Source: Asticcacaulis solisilvae
Lineage (GTDB): Bacteria; Pseudomonadota; Alphaproteobacteria; Caulobacterales; Caulobacteraceae
NCBI RefSeq assembly: GCF_017875235.1
Contig: NZ_JAGGMI010000002.1
Span: 124,001-188,000 of the forward strand
Direction of reading: 5' to 3'
Length of the DNA: 64,000 nucleotides
Shown: positions 7,679 to 15,495 of the stretch, piece by piece
How the letters are laid out: every line of letters begins with the position of its first letter
Position numbering within the stretch: position 1 is the stretch's first letter
Translations under genes and position numbers: made by a program
The notes under the pieces: generated by a model
What the model saw: only the letters and a program-made list of their open reading frames with translations
Told to the model about the DNA's origin: nothing
Database searches by the model: none

Positions 7679-9144
7679 TGGCTGCTGTCAAGGAAACCAT
7701 CGATACGGTCGCCAAGCTTGAAACCTATGAGCATGGCTTTGTTACCGACATCGAAATGGACTTCGCCCCCAAGGGGCTGAATGCCGACATCGTGCGCTTT
7801 ATTTCGGCCAAGAAGAACGAGCCGGAATGGATGCTGGAGATGCGCCTGGCCGCCTTCGAGCGTTGGCTGTCCATGGAAGAGCCAACCTGGGCCAAGGTCG
7901 ACTACACGCCGGTCAACTATCAGGACCTCTACTACTACGCCGCCCCCAAGCAGAAGGTGGCGCCGAAGTCGCTGGATGAGATCGATCCGGAAATCCTCAA
8001 GACCTATGAAAAGCTCGGCATTCCGCTGAAGGAACAGATGGTCCTGGCCGGCGTCGAAGGCGCGCCGAAATACGCGGTTGATGCCGTGTTCGACAGCGTG
8101 TCGGTCATCACGACCTTCAAGGACGAACTGAAGAAATCCGGCGTGATTTTCTGCGCGATTTCAGAGGCATTGCGCGAATATCCTGACCTGGTGAAGCAAT
8201 ATCTCGGCTCAGTCGTGCCGGTGTCGGACAACTATTTCGCCGCGTTGAATGCCGCCGTCTTTTCGGATGGGTCTTTCGTCTATGTCCCGCCGGGCGTACG
8301 GTGTCCGATGGAGCTGTCGACCTATTTCCGCATCAATGCCGAAAACACCGGCCAGTTTGAACGCACCCTGATCATCGCCGACAAGGGCGCCTATGTGTCC
8401 TATCTCGAAGGCTGCACGGCGCCGATGCGCGACGAAAACCAGCTGCACGCGGCGGTCGTCGAGCTGATCGCGCTCGATGACGCCGAAATCAAGTACTCGA
8501 CCGTGCAGAACTGGTATCCCGGCGACGAAAACGGCAAGGGCGGCATCTACAACTTCGTCACCAAGCGCGCCGATTGCCGCGGTGCGCGCTCGAAAGTGTC
8601 GTGGACCCAGGTCGAAACGGGTTCCAACATCACCTGGAAATACCCATCGTGCATCCTGCGCGGCGACGACAGTGTCGGTGAGTTCTACTCGATCGCCGTC
8701 ACCAACGGCGCGCAGCAGGCCGATACCGGCACCAAGATGATCCATCTGGGCAAGAACACCCGCTCGCGCATCATCAGTAAGGGCGTGTCCGCCGGCAAGT
8801 CGTCCAACACCTATCGCGGCCTGGTCTCGGCCCACGCCAGGGCCACCGGCGCGCGCAACTTCACGCAGTGCGACAGCCTTTTGATCGGCAAGACCTGCGC
8901 GGCGCACACCGTGCCTTACGTCGAAGCCGACACCGCCAAGGCGCAGTTCGAGCACGAAGCGACAACGACGCGTCTGTCGGAAGACCAGCTCTTCTACGCC
9001 ATGCAGCGCGGACTGACGCAAGAGGAGGCGGTTGCCTTGCTCGTCAACGGCTTTGTCCGTGACGTGTTGCAGGAACTGCCCATGGAGTTCGCCGTCGAGG
9101 CCCAGAAACTGGTCGCCATCAGCCTTGAGGGGAGCGTGGGATGA
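7678..9144 (+). CDS. sufB: Fe-S cluster scaffold subunit SufB
   Basis: A 488-residue scaffold protein of the SufBCD complex, on which new Fe-S clusters are built in the cytoplasm. Family stretches seen include [36 protein letters not shown] and CDSLLIG. Length agrees with SufB (about 480-495). The start is a GTG that overlaps the TAG of the preceding desulfurase by one base. Its own TGA overlaps the ATG of a small membrane-protein gene placed between sufB and sufC. Confidence 0.96.
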   Translation: MAAVKETIDTVAKLETYEHGFVTDIEMDFAPKGLNADIVRFISAKKNEPEWMLEMRLAAFERWLSMEEPTWAKVDYTPVNYQDLYYYAAPKQKVAPKSLDEIDPEILKTYEKLGIPLKEQMVLAGVEGAPKYAVDAVFDSVSVITTFKDELKKSGVIFCAISEALREYPDLVKQYLGSVVPVSDNYFAALNAAVFSDGSFVYVPPGVRCPMELSTYFRINAENTGQFERTLIIADKGAYVSYLEGCTAPMRDENQLHAAVVELIALDDAEIKYSTVQNWYPGDENGKGGIYNFVTKRADCRGARSKVSWTQVETGSNITWKYPSCILRGDDSVGEFYSIAVTNGAQQADTGTKMIHLGKNTRSRIISKGVSAGKSSNTYRGLVSAHARATGARNFTQCDSLLIGKTCAAHTVPYVEADTAKAQFEHEATTTRLSEDQLFYAMQRGLTQEEAVALLVNGFVRDVLQELPMEFAVEAQKLVAISLEGSVG

Positions 9145-9413
9145 CGGCTGTTTTTCAGCGCCACCCTCTGGCGCTGGTCTTTATGGCTGTTACCGCAATG
9201 GCGGTCGTTTATCCTTTCCGAATGGAGGGAGGGACATACGAGGTGTTGTTCGGTCTGGTAGTCTTGCTGTGGTTGGGCCTGGTCGCCATCAGCTTCCGCG
9301 CCAAAACTTGGAAAGGCGCAGTCGCTCTCGGCGTCCCCGTTGCACTGGTCATTCCCTATTTCGCAGTCCTGATTAGCGTCAGCTGTTTTTTCTTTGAGCT
9401 ATGTGTCTCCTAG
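9141..9413 (+). CDS. Small membrane protein inside the suf operon
   Basis: A 90-residue protein of unknown function with three likely membrane helices (about 8-24, 33-52 and 60-85) and no recognised domain. It starts inside the sufB stop (ATGA) and ends 8 bases before the sufC ATG, so it is certainly part of the operon. Nothing in the SUF pathway requires a membrane protein, which makes it a candidate partner that could tie the scaffold or its clusters to the inner membrane; that idea is inference from position only. Confidence 0.7.
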   Translation: MTAVFQRHPLALVFMAVTAMAVVYPFRMEGGTYEVLFGLVVLLWLGLVAISFRAKTWKGAVALGVPVALVIPYFAVLISVSCFFFELCVS

Positions 9414-9421
9414 GACGTTCA

Positions 9422-10171
9422 ATGCTTTCTATCCAAAACCTCACCGCTGCCGTTGACGCGAAAACCATCCTGAAGGGCCTGACGCTCGAAGTGCCAGCCG
9501 GCGAAGTCCATGCCATCATGGGCCCCAATGGCGCCGGCAAGTCGACGCTCGGCTACGCTCTGGCGGGCCGTCCCAACTACGACATCACCGGCGGCAGCGT
9601 CACCTTCAACGGCGAAGACCTGCTGGACAAGGAAGTCCACGAACGCGCAGCGGCGGGCCTCTACCTGTCCTTCCAGTATCCGCTGGAAATCCCGGGCGTG
9701 CCGGCTCTGACCTTCCTGCGCACCGCGCTCAATTCGCAGAAGAAGTTGCGCGGCGAGGCCGAGGTGACCGCCCCGGAATTCCTGAAGAAGGTCCGCGAAG
9801 TCGCCAAGTCCCTGCGCATCGACATGGACATGCTGAAGCGCCCCTTGAACGTCGGTTTCTCCGGCGGCGAGAAAAAGCGCATGGAAGTCCTGCAAATGGC
9901 CATGCTGGAGCCGAAGTTCCTGATCCTCGACGAGACGGACTCCGGTCTCGATATCGATGCGCTTAAAGTGGTGTCGGACGGCGTCAATGCCTTGCGCGCG
10001 CCGGATCGTGGCATGCTGGTCATCACCCACTATCAACGGTTGCTCGATCACATCAAGCCCGACCAAGTCCACGTTCTGGTCGCCGGCAAGATCGTCCGCT
10101 CGGGCGGGCCTGAACTGGCGCTTGAACTCGAAGCCCACGGTTACGACCAGTATCTGGGAGTTGCGGCGTGA
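9422..10171 (+). CDS. sufC: SUF ATPase SufC
   Basis: ABC-type ATPase of the SufBCD scaffold. Walker A GPNGAGKST, the signature FSGGEKKR and Walker B LILDETDSGLD are intact; the 249-residue length is typical. ATG 9422 gives the family start MLSIQNL; the upstream in-frame ATG at 9401 would overlap the preceding small gene. The TGA overlaps the GTG start of sufD by four bases. Confidence 0.96.
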   Translation: MLSIQNLTAAVDAKTILKGLTLEVPAGEVHAIMGPNGAGKSTLGYALAGRPNYDITGGSVTFNGEDLLDKEVHERAAAGLYLSFQYPLEIPGVPALTFLRTALNSQKKLRGEAEVTAPEFLKKVREVAKSLRIDMDMLKRPLNVGFSGGEKKRMEVLQMAMLEPKFLILDETDSGLDIDALKVVSDGVNALRAPDRGMLVITHYQRLLDHIKPDQVHVLVAGKIVRSGGPELALELEAHGYDQYLGVAA

Positions 10172-11049
10172 GCCTAACCGCGCTCGATATCTTCGATCCG
10201 TCGTCCTACCCGACGCGCCGCGACGAGGAGTGGAAGTACTCCGACCTGTCGCGTGCCCTGCGCGTCGTGCCACAGGCCGATGACGTCCACCGCCTGAGCG
10301 ACCGCATCGTCATCGCCGCCGGTGAAACGGTCGTGCGTTTCGAGACCAGCACGGGCGAGGCGGCCGTCACCCACGAAGACCTGCATTTTGCTGTAGGCGA
10401 AGGCGCCAGGCTGACTCGCGTGGTCATTCTTGACGAACCCGAAGACGCCGTCTCGATCCGCCGCTCAACCGTTGAGACGGCGCCCGGCAGCGTCTTCAAG
10501 CAGTACGTCTTTTCGACCGGCGCCAGGTTCCAGCGCTTCGAGACCCACGTTACCCATGCCGGTCATGGCGCCGAAGTCGAGATGAACGGCGCCTACCTGC
10601 TGAAGGACAAACGCCACTTCGACCTGACGACCCGCGTCAATCACGCTGAAATCAACGGTATAACCAATCAGATGATCAAGGGCCTGGTCAAGGATCAGGC
10701 GACGGGCGTGTTCCAGGGCCGCATCTATGTCGAACGCGGCGCCGACGGCACCGACGCGCGCATGCGCCACCAGGCGCTCATCCTGAACGACGGCGCCCAT
10801 GTTCGCGCCAAGCCTGAGCTGGAAATCTACGCCGACGACGTGCAATGCGCCCACGGCAACACCATCGGCGCTTTGGACGAATCCGCGCTCTTCTTCTGCC
10901 AGACGCGCGGCATGGATGAACCGACCGCCCGTGCGCTGCTGACCCACGCCTTTGTCATGCCGGTCGCCGAAGCGATCGAAGACGAAGCCCTGCGTGCCAA
11001 GGTCCTCGAATTCCTCGAACGCGAGGCGGAGACCTATCATGCCCTTTGA
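10168..11049 (+). CDS. sufD: Fe-S scaffold subunit SufD
   Basis: Beta-helix partner of SufB in the scaffold complex. The N-terminal RRDEEWKYSDL motif and the C-terminal stretch CAHGNTIGALDESALFF are family hallmarks, with the conserved His in AHG. At 293 residues it is shorter than E. coli SufD (423), as is common in alphaproteobacteria. It starts with GTG inside the sufC stop and its last 11 bases overlap sufS. Confidence 0.94.
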   Translation: MSLTALDIFDPSSYPTRRDEEWKYSDLSRALRVVPQADDVHRLSDRIVIAAGETVVRFETSTGEAAVTHEDLHFAVGEGARLTRVVILDEPEDAVSIRRSTVETAPGSVFKQYVFSTGARFQRFETHVTHAGHGAEVEMNGAYLLKDKRHFDLTTRVNHAEINGITNQMIKGLVKDQATGVFQGRIYVERGADGTDARMRHQALILNDGAHVRAKPELEIYADDVQCAHGNTIGALDESALFFCQTRGMDEPTARALLTHAFVMPVAEAIEDEALRAKVLEFLEREAETYHAL

Positions 11050-12253
11050 TGTCGCCCGCGCCCGCGAAGACTTCCCGATCCTGAGCCGCCAGATCAACGA
11101 TAAACCGTTGATCTATCTCGACAGCGGCGCGTCGGCGCAAAAGCCCAACGCCGTCATCGACGCCATGAGCCACGCCATGCGCCATTCCTATGCCAATGTG
11201 CATCGGGGCCTGCACCGCTTGGCCAATGAAACGACCGACGCCTATGAGGCTGGCCGCGAGACCGTTGCACGCTTCATCAAGGCCGACGTCAACGAGATCA
11301 TCTTCACCAAGTCGGCGACCGAGGCGATGAACCTGATCGCCCACAGCTTCGGCGACGGACTGAAAGCCGGCGACGTCGTGCTGACGACCGAGATGGAGCA
11401 CCACGCCAATATCGTGCCGTGGTACATGCTGGCCGAACGCAAGGGCGTTGAGCTCAAGTACGTGCCGATCCTTGATGACGGCTCGCTCGATATGGCGGCG
11501 TTCGATGCCGTGCTGACCGATCGCGTCAAGATCGTCGCCGTCACGCATATGTCGAACGTGCTGGGCACGATCAACCCGATCAGCGAGATCATCCAAAAGG
11601 CCCACGCCGTCGGAGCCAAAACGGTGATCGACGGCGCGCAAGGCATCGTCCACCTCGATGTCGATGTGAAGGCGCTCGACGCCGACTTCTACGTCTTTTC
11701 GGCGCACAAGCTCTATGGCCCGACCGGTCTCGGCGTCCTCTACGGCAAGGCCGAGTTACTTAACGCCATGCCGCCGTACCAGGGTGGCGGAGAGATGATC
11801 GCGCGCGTCACCAAGGACAAGATCACCTGGAACGAGCCGCCGCACCGTTTCGAAGCGGGCACGCCGGCCATTCTCGAGGTCATCGGGCTCAAGGCCGCCA
11901 TCGACTGGCTATCGCAGTTCGACCGCGCCGAGGTCGTTGCCCACGAACATGTGCTGTATCAACGCGCCTATGACAGGCTGACCCAGATCAACAGCCTGCG
12001 CGTCCACGGCACCGCCGAAGGCAAGGGCTCGATCCTGACGTTTAGCTTAGGCCAGGCCCACGCCCACGACGTGGCGCAGATTCTCGACCGCTATAATGTG
12101 GCCGTGCGCGCTGGCACCCACTGCGCCGAACCGCTGATGACGCGGTTGGGTGTCACCTCTACCGTCCGGGCGTCCATCGCCCTATATAATACCGAAGAAG
12201 AGATCGACGTCCTGGCCGAAGCCGTCGCCAAGGCCCAGTCGTTCTTCGCATGA
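11039..12253 (+). CDS. sufS: Group II cysteine desulfurase SufS
   Basis: Delivers persulphide sulphur to the SufBCD scaffold. The 404-residue product has the PLP lysine near residue 223 in SAHKLYGPTG and the catalytic cysteine near residue 361 in RAGTHCAEPL, the short active-site loop of group II enzymes. Start ATG 11039 gives MPFDVARAREDFPIL, matching the family N-terminus; a longer in-frame reading from 10952 would run far into sufD. The TGA overlaps the sufT ATG. Confidence 0.96.
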   Translation: MPFDVARAREDFPILSRQINDKPLIYLDSGASAQKPNAVIDAMSHAMRHSYANVHRGLHRLANETTDAYEAGRETVARFIKADVNEIIFTKSATEAMNLIAHSFGDGLKAGDVVLTTEMEHHANIVPWYMLAERKGVELKYVPILDDGSLDMAAFDAVLTDRVKIVAVTHMSNVLGTINPISEIIQKAHAVGAKTVIDGAQGIVHLDVDVKALDADFYVFSAHKLYGPTGLGVLYGKAELLNAMPPYQGGGEMIARVTKDKITWNEPPHRFEAGTPAILEVIGLKAAIDWLSQFDRAEVVAHEHVLYQRAYDRLTQINSLRVHGTAEGKGSILTFSLGQAHAHDVAQILDRYNVAVRAGTHCAEPLMTRLGVTSTVRASIALYNTEEEIDVLAEAVAKAQSFFA

Positions 12254-12666
12254 GTGATGATATGAGCGAAGCCCAGACCACGCCCGATACCGAAACGCAC
12301 AGCCTGTTCAGCCTGGACGACATGGGCGCCAACCAGCCGTCGGCGCTGGAGCAGGCCGAGCTTGACCGGCTGACCGACGAACTGATCGCCGCCTTCAAGA
12401 CGATCTTCGACCCGGAAATCCCGGTCGACATCTACGAGCTGGGCCTGATCTACCGCGTTGACGTCTCGGACGACCGCGACGTCGTGGTCGACATGACACT
12501 GACCGCGCCGGGCTGCCCCGTCGCCGGCGAAATGCCGGGCTGGGTCAATGACGCCGTCATGAAGGTCGAAGGCGTCAAATCCTGCGACGTCAATCTCGTC
12601 TTCGATCCGCCGTGGGACTCGTCGCGCATGAGCGATGAGGCCAAGCTGCAACTGAACATGTTCTGA
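12250..12666 (+). CDS. sufT: SUF maturation protein SufT (MIP18/DUF59 family)
   Basis: A 138-residue protein whose C-terminal 100 residues are a MIP18-like domain: FDPEIPVDIYELGLIY, DMTLTAPGCP with the conserved cysteine, and FDPPWDSSRMS. SufT proteins help to mature or transfer Fe-S clusters to apoproteins. The N-terminal 35 residues are variable. It overlaps sufS by four bases and sits 2 bases before the A-type carrier gene. Confidence 0.92.
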   Translation: MSDDMSEAQTTPDTETHSLFSLDDMGANQPSALEQAELDRLTDELIAAFKTIFDPEIPVDIYELGLIYRVDVSDDRDVVVDMTLTAPGCPVAGEMPGWVNDAVMKVEGVKSCDVNLVFDPPWDSSRMSDEAKLQLNMF

Positions 12667-12668
12667 TC

Positions 12669-13061
12669 ATGGACATCCAGCCCTCCATTACACCGCGCCC
12701 GCGCCGTCCACGCCCCGCAGTCGTCTCGCTGACCGACGCCGCCGCCGAGCAGGTCAAGGCCATCATGGCGCGTGCCGACAAGCCCTATGTGGGTCTGCGC
12801 GTCGGCGTCAAGCAGGGCGGCTGCGCCGGCCAGGAGTACGTCCTGAGCTATGCCGAAGAGGCCGGTCCGATCGATGAGGTCATCACCGACAAGGGCGTGA
12901 CGATCCTGATCGAGCCAAAGGCCGTTCTGTACCTGGTCGGCACGGTCATCGACTATGAGACGACGCAGCTGGCATCGAAGTTCGTCTTCCAGAACCCAAA
13001 CGAGACCGACGCCTGCGGCTGCGGTGAAAGCGTGACCATCAAACCGGCAGCGGCGGAGTAG
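12669..13061 (+). CDS. sufA: A-type Fe-S carrier SufA/IscA
   Basis: A HesB-type cluster carrier of 130 residues. The three ligand cysteines are visible in GGCAG and in CGCGES near the C-terminus. The first 20 residues, rich in Pro and Arg, extend beyond the core. It closes the core of the suf operon; no terminator is evident before the RidA-like gene 4 bases downstream. Confidence 0.94.
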   Translation: MDIQPSITPRPRRPRPAVVSLTDAAAEQVKAIMARADKPYVGLRVGVKQGGCAGQEYVLSYAEEAGPIDEVITDKGVTILIEPKAVLYLVGTVIDYETTQLASKFVFQNPNETDACGCGESVTIKPAAAE

Positions 13062-13065
13062 GGCG

Positions 13066-13488
13066 ATGAAAACGGTCGGACTGGGTGTGGCGTTGTCGTT
13101 AGTGCTTACCGGTCCGGCCCTTGCCCAGATCGAGCGCGAATACGTCAATCCGTGGGAAAAGGAGATCGGCTACGCGCAGGTCGTCCGCCACGGCGACACC
13201 CTCTATCTTTCTGGCATCACCGCTAATGGCGCGACGCTATCCGACCAGATGACGGCCATTTATGGCCAGATCGGCAAAATCCTGAAAGGCCGTGGGCTCG
13301 ACAGCACAGCCATCGTCAGCGAAACCATCTATACGCGCGACATGGAAGCACTGAAGGCCGCGATACCGGTGCGCAAATCTTTCTACAAAGATGGCCAATT
13401 CCCGGCCTCGTCCTGGGTGCAGGTGGAGCGTCTCTTCAATCCCGATCTGCTACTTGAAATCGAAGTGAGGGTTGCTCTAAAGCCCTGA
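13066..13488 (+). CDS. Exported RidA-like protein lacking the catalytic arginine
   Basis: A 140-residue YjgF/YER057c/UK114-family protein preceded by a clear signal peptide (about 1-20, ending LAQ), so probably periplasmic; classical RidA is cytoplasmic. RidA deaminates reactive enamine/imine intermediates with an Arg in the PARS motif. Here the equivalent reads FPASSWVQVERL, with Ser in place of Arg, so that activity is not expected. It lies 4 bases after sufA and may share its transcript. Role unknown. Confidence 0.78.
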   Translation: MKTVGLGVALSLVLTGPALAQIEREYVNPWEKEIGYAQVVRHGDTLYLSGITANGATLSDQMTAIYGQIGKILKGRGLDSTAIVSETIYTRDMEALKAAIPVRKSFYKDGQFPASSWVQVERLFNPDLLLEIEVRVALKP

Positions 13489-13500
13489 GAGACCCGAGGT

Positions 13501-14244
13501 TCAGGCCGGGACCAGTACAGACGGCGTAAATGGCTCCCCAGTCGCCTCGCTGATCAGTTGCTGCGAGCGGGTTTCGATGCGGTCACGCAGCGTATTGAGA
13601 AATTCGTCCTTGGCCATGCCGGGCTGGATGGGCTCCAGGAATTCCAGCACCGCCGTGCCGCGCGTCTTTTTATAGTGCTCTTCCTGCCAGAACAGGCCGA
13701 GATTGGTCGCCACCGGTACAACGGGCATATCGAAATTGTTCATCATGTGCCACACGCCCGAACGGTAGCGGCGATAGGTGCCCGGCGCGTTCAGGTGGCC
13801 TTCCGGATAGATCAGGATGCTGCGGCCGTCCTTGGCGGCATCGGCCGAACGCGTTGCCAAAGCTTTACGCGCTTCGTGGCCACCGCAATTATTGACGACG
13901 ATGGCGCCGAGCTTGCGGAGCAGGGTGCTCATCAGCGGGAATTTTTCGAGGTGGTCGCCGGTGACGAAGGCTAGGTCGCGGAACTGCGAGTAGATACAAA
14001 AGCCGTCACCCCAAGAGTGGTGCTTGCAGGCGAAGATGACCGGCTGCTGCGGGACATTTTCGCGGCCACGGATCTCCAGCTTGATGCCGGCGAAGACGCG
14101 CATCGCCCACACCATGCGGCGCGTATAGCGGTGAATGACCCAGCTAACCGGCTTACGGCCCGGAAACAGCGTCAGGATCAGCGCGGTGACGCTATAGAAT
14201 ACGGACAGGGTCCAGTAGGCGATGGCGAACAGAAAGCTGTTCAT
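13501..14244 (-). CDS. 1-acyl-sn-glycerol-3-phosphate acyltransferase, PlsC-like
   Basis: A 247-residue membrane acyltransferase for phospholipid synthesis. The catalytic HX4D motif is seen in KHHSWGDGF and the substrate motif in YPEGHLNAPG; the N-terminus has one membrane helix (about 2-25). ATG at 14244 is chosen because GAGGGG lies just upstream on the coding strand. A perfect 15-bp palindrome lies between it and the upstream diguanylate cyclase gene. Confidence 0.88.
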   Translation of the reverse strand: MNSFLFAIAYWTLSVFYSVTALILTLFPGRKPVSWVIHRYTRRMVWAMRVFAGIKLEIRGRENVPQQPVIFACKHHSWGDGFCIYSQFRDLAFVTGDHLEKFPLMSTLLRKLGAIVVNNCGGHEARKALATRSADAAKDGRSILIYPEGHLNAPGTYRRYRSGVWHMMNNFDMPVVPVATNLGLFWQEEHYKKTRGTAVLEFLEPIQPGMAKDEFLNTLRDRIETRSQQLISEATGEPFTPSVLVPA

Positions 14245-14265
14245 GGCGTTCCCCTCAACAACGAA

Positions 14266-14298
14266 CAAACGGATTTGAACATTGTTCAAATCCGTTTG
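14266..14298. promoter_or_regulatory. Perfect 15-bp inverted repeat before the acyltransferase
   Basis: CAAACGGATTTGAAC and its exact complement are separated by ATT. It lies 22 bases upstream of the acyltransferase start and 27 bases past the diguanylate cyclase stop. No T-run follows it on the reverse strand, so an operator is at least as likely as a terminator. The TTTGAAC...GTTCAAA core resembles TetR-family operators seen in fatty-acid regulons; this is only a resemblance. Confidence 0.5.
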
Positions 14299-14324
14299 CA
14301 AGTATTAAATCATCAGGAAGCTGC

Positions 14325-15386
14325 TTAAGCGGCGCTTGAGTCCGGGATCGCGCTGCCCGTGGCGACCGTGACCTTGTTGCGGCCCGCGTTCTTTGACTGG
14401 TAAAGGGCCTTGTCGGCGCGGTCGAGCAGGTCGAAGGCGTCTTCGCCATATTCACGCTGGGCGATGCCGGCCGAAACGGTGACGGTGCCCAGATCTTCGT
14501 TGGTGGAGCGGCGCTTGAGCACGCGCGAGGCGATTTCCTGGCGGGCTTCATTGAGGATGCGTTCGACGACAGCCGCCGTTTCACCCGGGAAGAGCAGGCC
14601 GAATTCCTCACCGCCGTAACGGGCGGCCAGGCGCGGCGCGCGACCGATGCGGGCCAGGACGCTGGCGACGTAACGCAGGACCTGGTCACCCGTCTGGTGG
14701 CCCCAGGTATCGTTGAAACGCTTGAAATGGTCGATGTCGAGCACGGCGAGGGTCAGCGGCGCGCTGTCGTCGTCGCTGTCGCAGTGAGCATCCAGCGCTT
14801 CGTCGAACGACTTGCGGTTGGCAAGGTTGGTCAGCGCGTCCGTCATGGCTTCCATGCGGACCTGGTCGAGGTGCTTGCGCAGGCGGTTCACTTCGCGCGA
14901 CGAGTCGATCAGACGCGATTCGAATTCGACGTGATGGTTGAGAACCTGGTTCGTGGCGTCGGTCAGGCTCTGGACCAGCCCCTGCAGGGCGGCGGCGTCG
15001 ACCGCGCTCATCGAACGCTTGGCGCCTTCCAGCGTGTCGCTGTAGGTCTTCTGGGTCTTCTGGGCTTCCGAGATGATCTCGGTGATCGAGGTCAGTTCGC
15101 GCGTCAGCTTCAGGCCGGCGTCGCGGACTTCATCATTGAGTTTGAGGCGGGCGATAAACTTGCTGGCCAGGCTTTCGGATACGTCCTCGGTGATCTGTTC
15201 ACCGGCCTTGACGAGGCGGTAGATTTCCTGGGCGAGGGGCGATTCCGGGTCACCGGCGACATAGAGCCAGAGTTCGTAGTTCAGCGGCGTCGGCCAAACG
15301 CCGTGTTCCTGCATCAGTCGCAGCGCCTCGTTCGCCAGTGTGTAGGCGCTTGGGCTTCTTACGCTGATCTCTATGTCGTTATTCAT
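14325..15386 (-). CDS. Diguanylate cyclase (GGDEF), possibly DgcB-like
   Basis: Makes the second messenger c-di-GMP from two GTP. The 353-residue protein has an N-terminal helical domain (about 1-105), a coiled-coil stretch (about 110-180) and a GGDEF domain with GGEEF at 258-262. The product-inhibition site RxxD that normally lies just before it reads RAPR (249-252), so feedback inhibition through the primary I-site is not expected. No membrane segment is seen. Architecture and location near suf, rhlE and parE recall Caulobacter DgcB, which acts in surface attachment; that orthology is inferred. Confidence 0.9.
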   Translation of the reverse strand: MNNDIEISVRSPSAYTLANEALRLMQEHGVWPTPLNYELWLYVAGDPESPLAQEIYRLVKAGEQITEDVSESLASKFIARLKLNDEVRDAGLKLTRELTSITEIISEAQKTQKTYSDTLEGAKRSMSAVDAAALQGLVQSLTDATNQVLNHHVEFESRLIDSSREVNRLRKHLDQVRMEAMTDALTNLANRKSFDEALDAHCDSDDDSAPLTLAVLDIDHFKRFNDTWGHQTGDQVLRYVASVLARIGRAPRLAARYGGEEFGLLFPGETAAVVERILNEARQEIASRVLKRRSTNEDLGTVTVSAGIAQREYGEDAFDLLDRADKALYQSKNAGRNKVTVATGSAIPDSSAA

Positions 15387-15495
15387 TGAGCGTCCTCTGG
15401 CGTCCGCGGAGAATCAGGGGACCGATTCTCTTCGTAACAGGGGCACTCTAGCCAAACTTCTCTGACAGGCGGTTAACGCCGTAAATATTTTTGGC

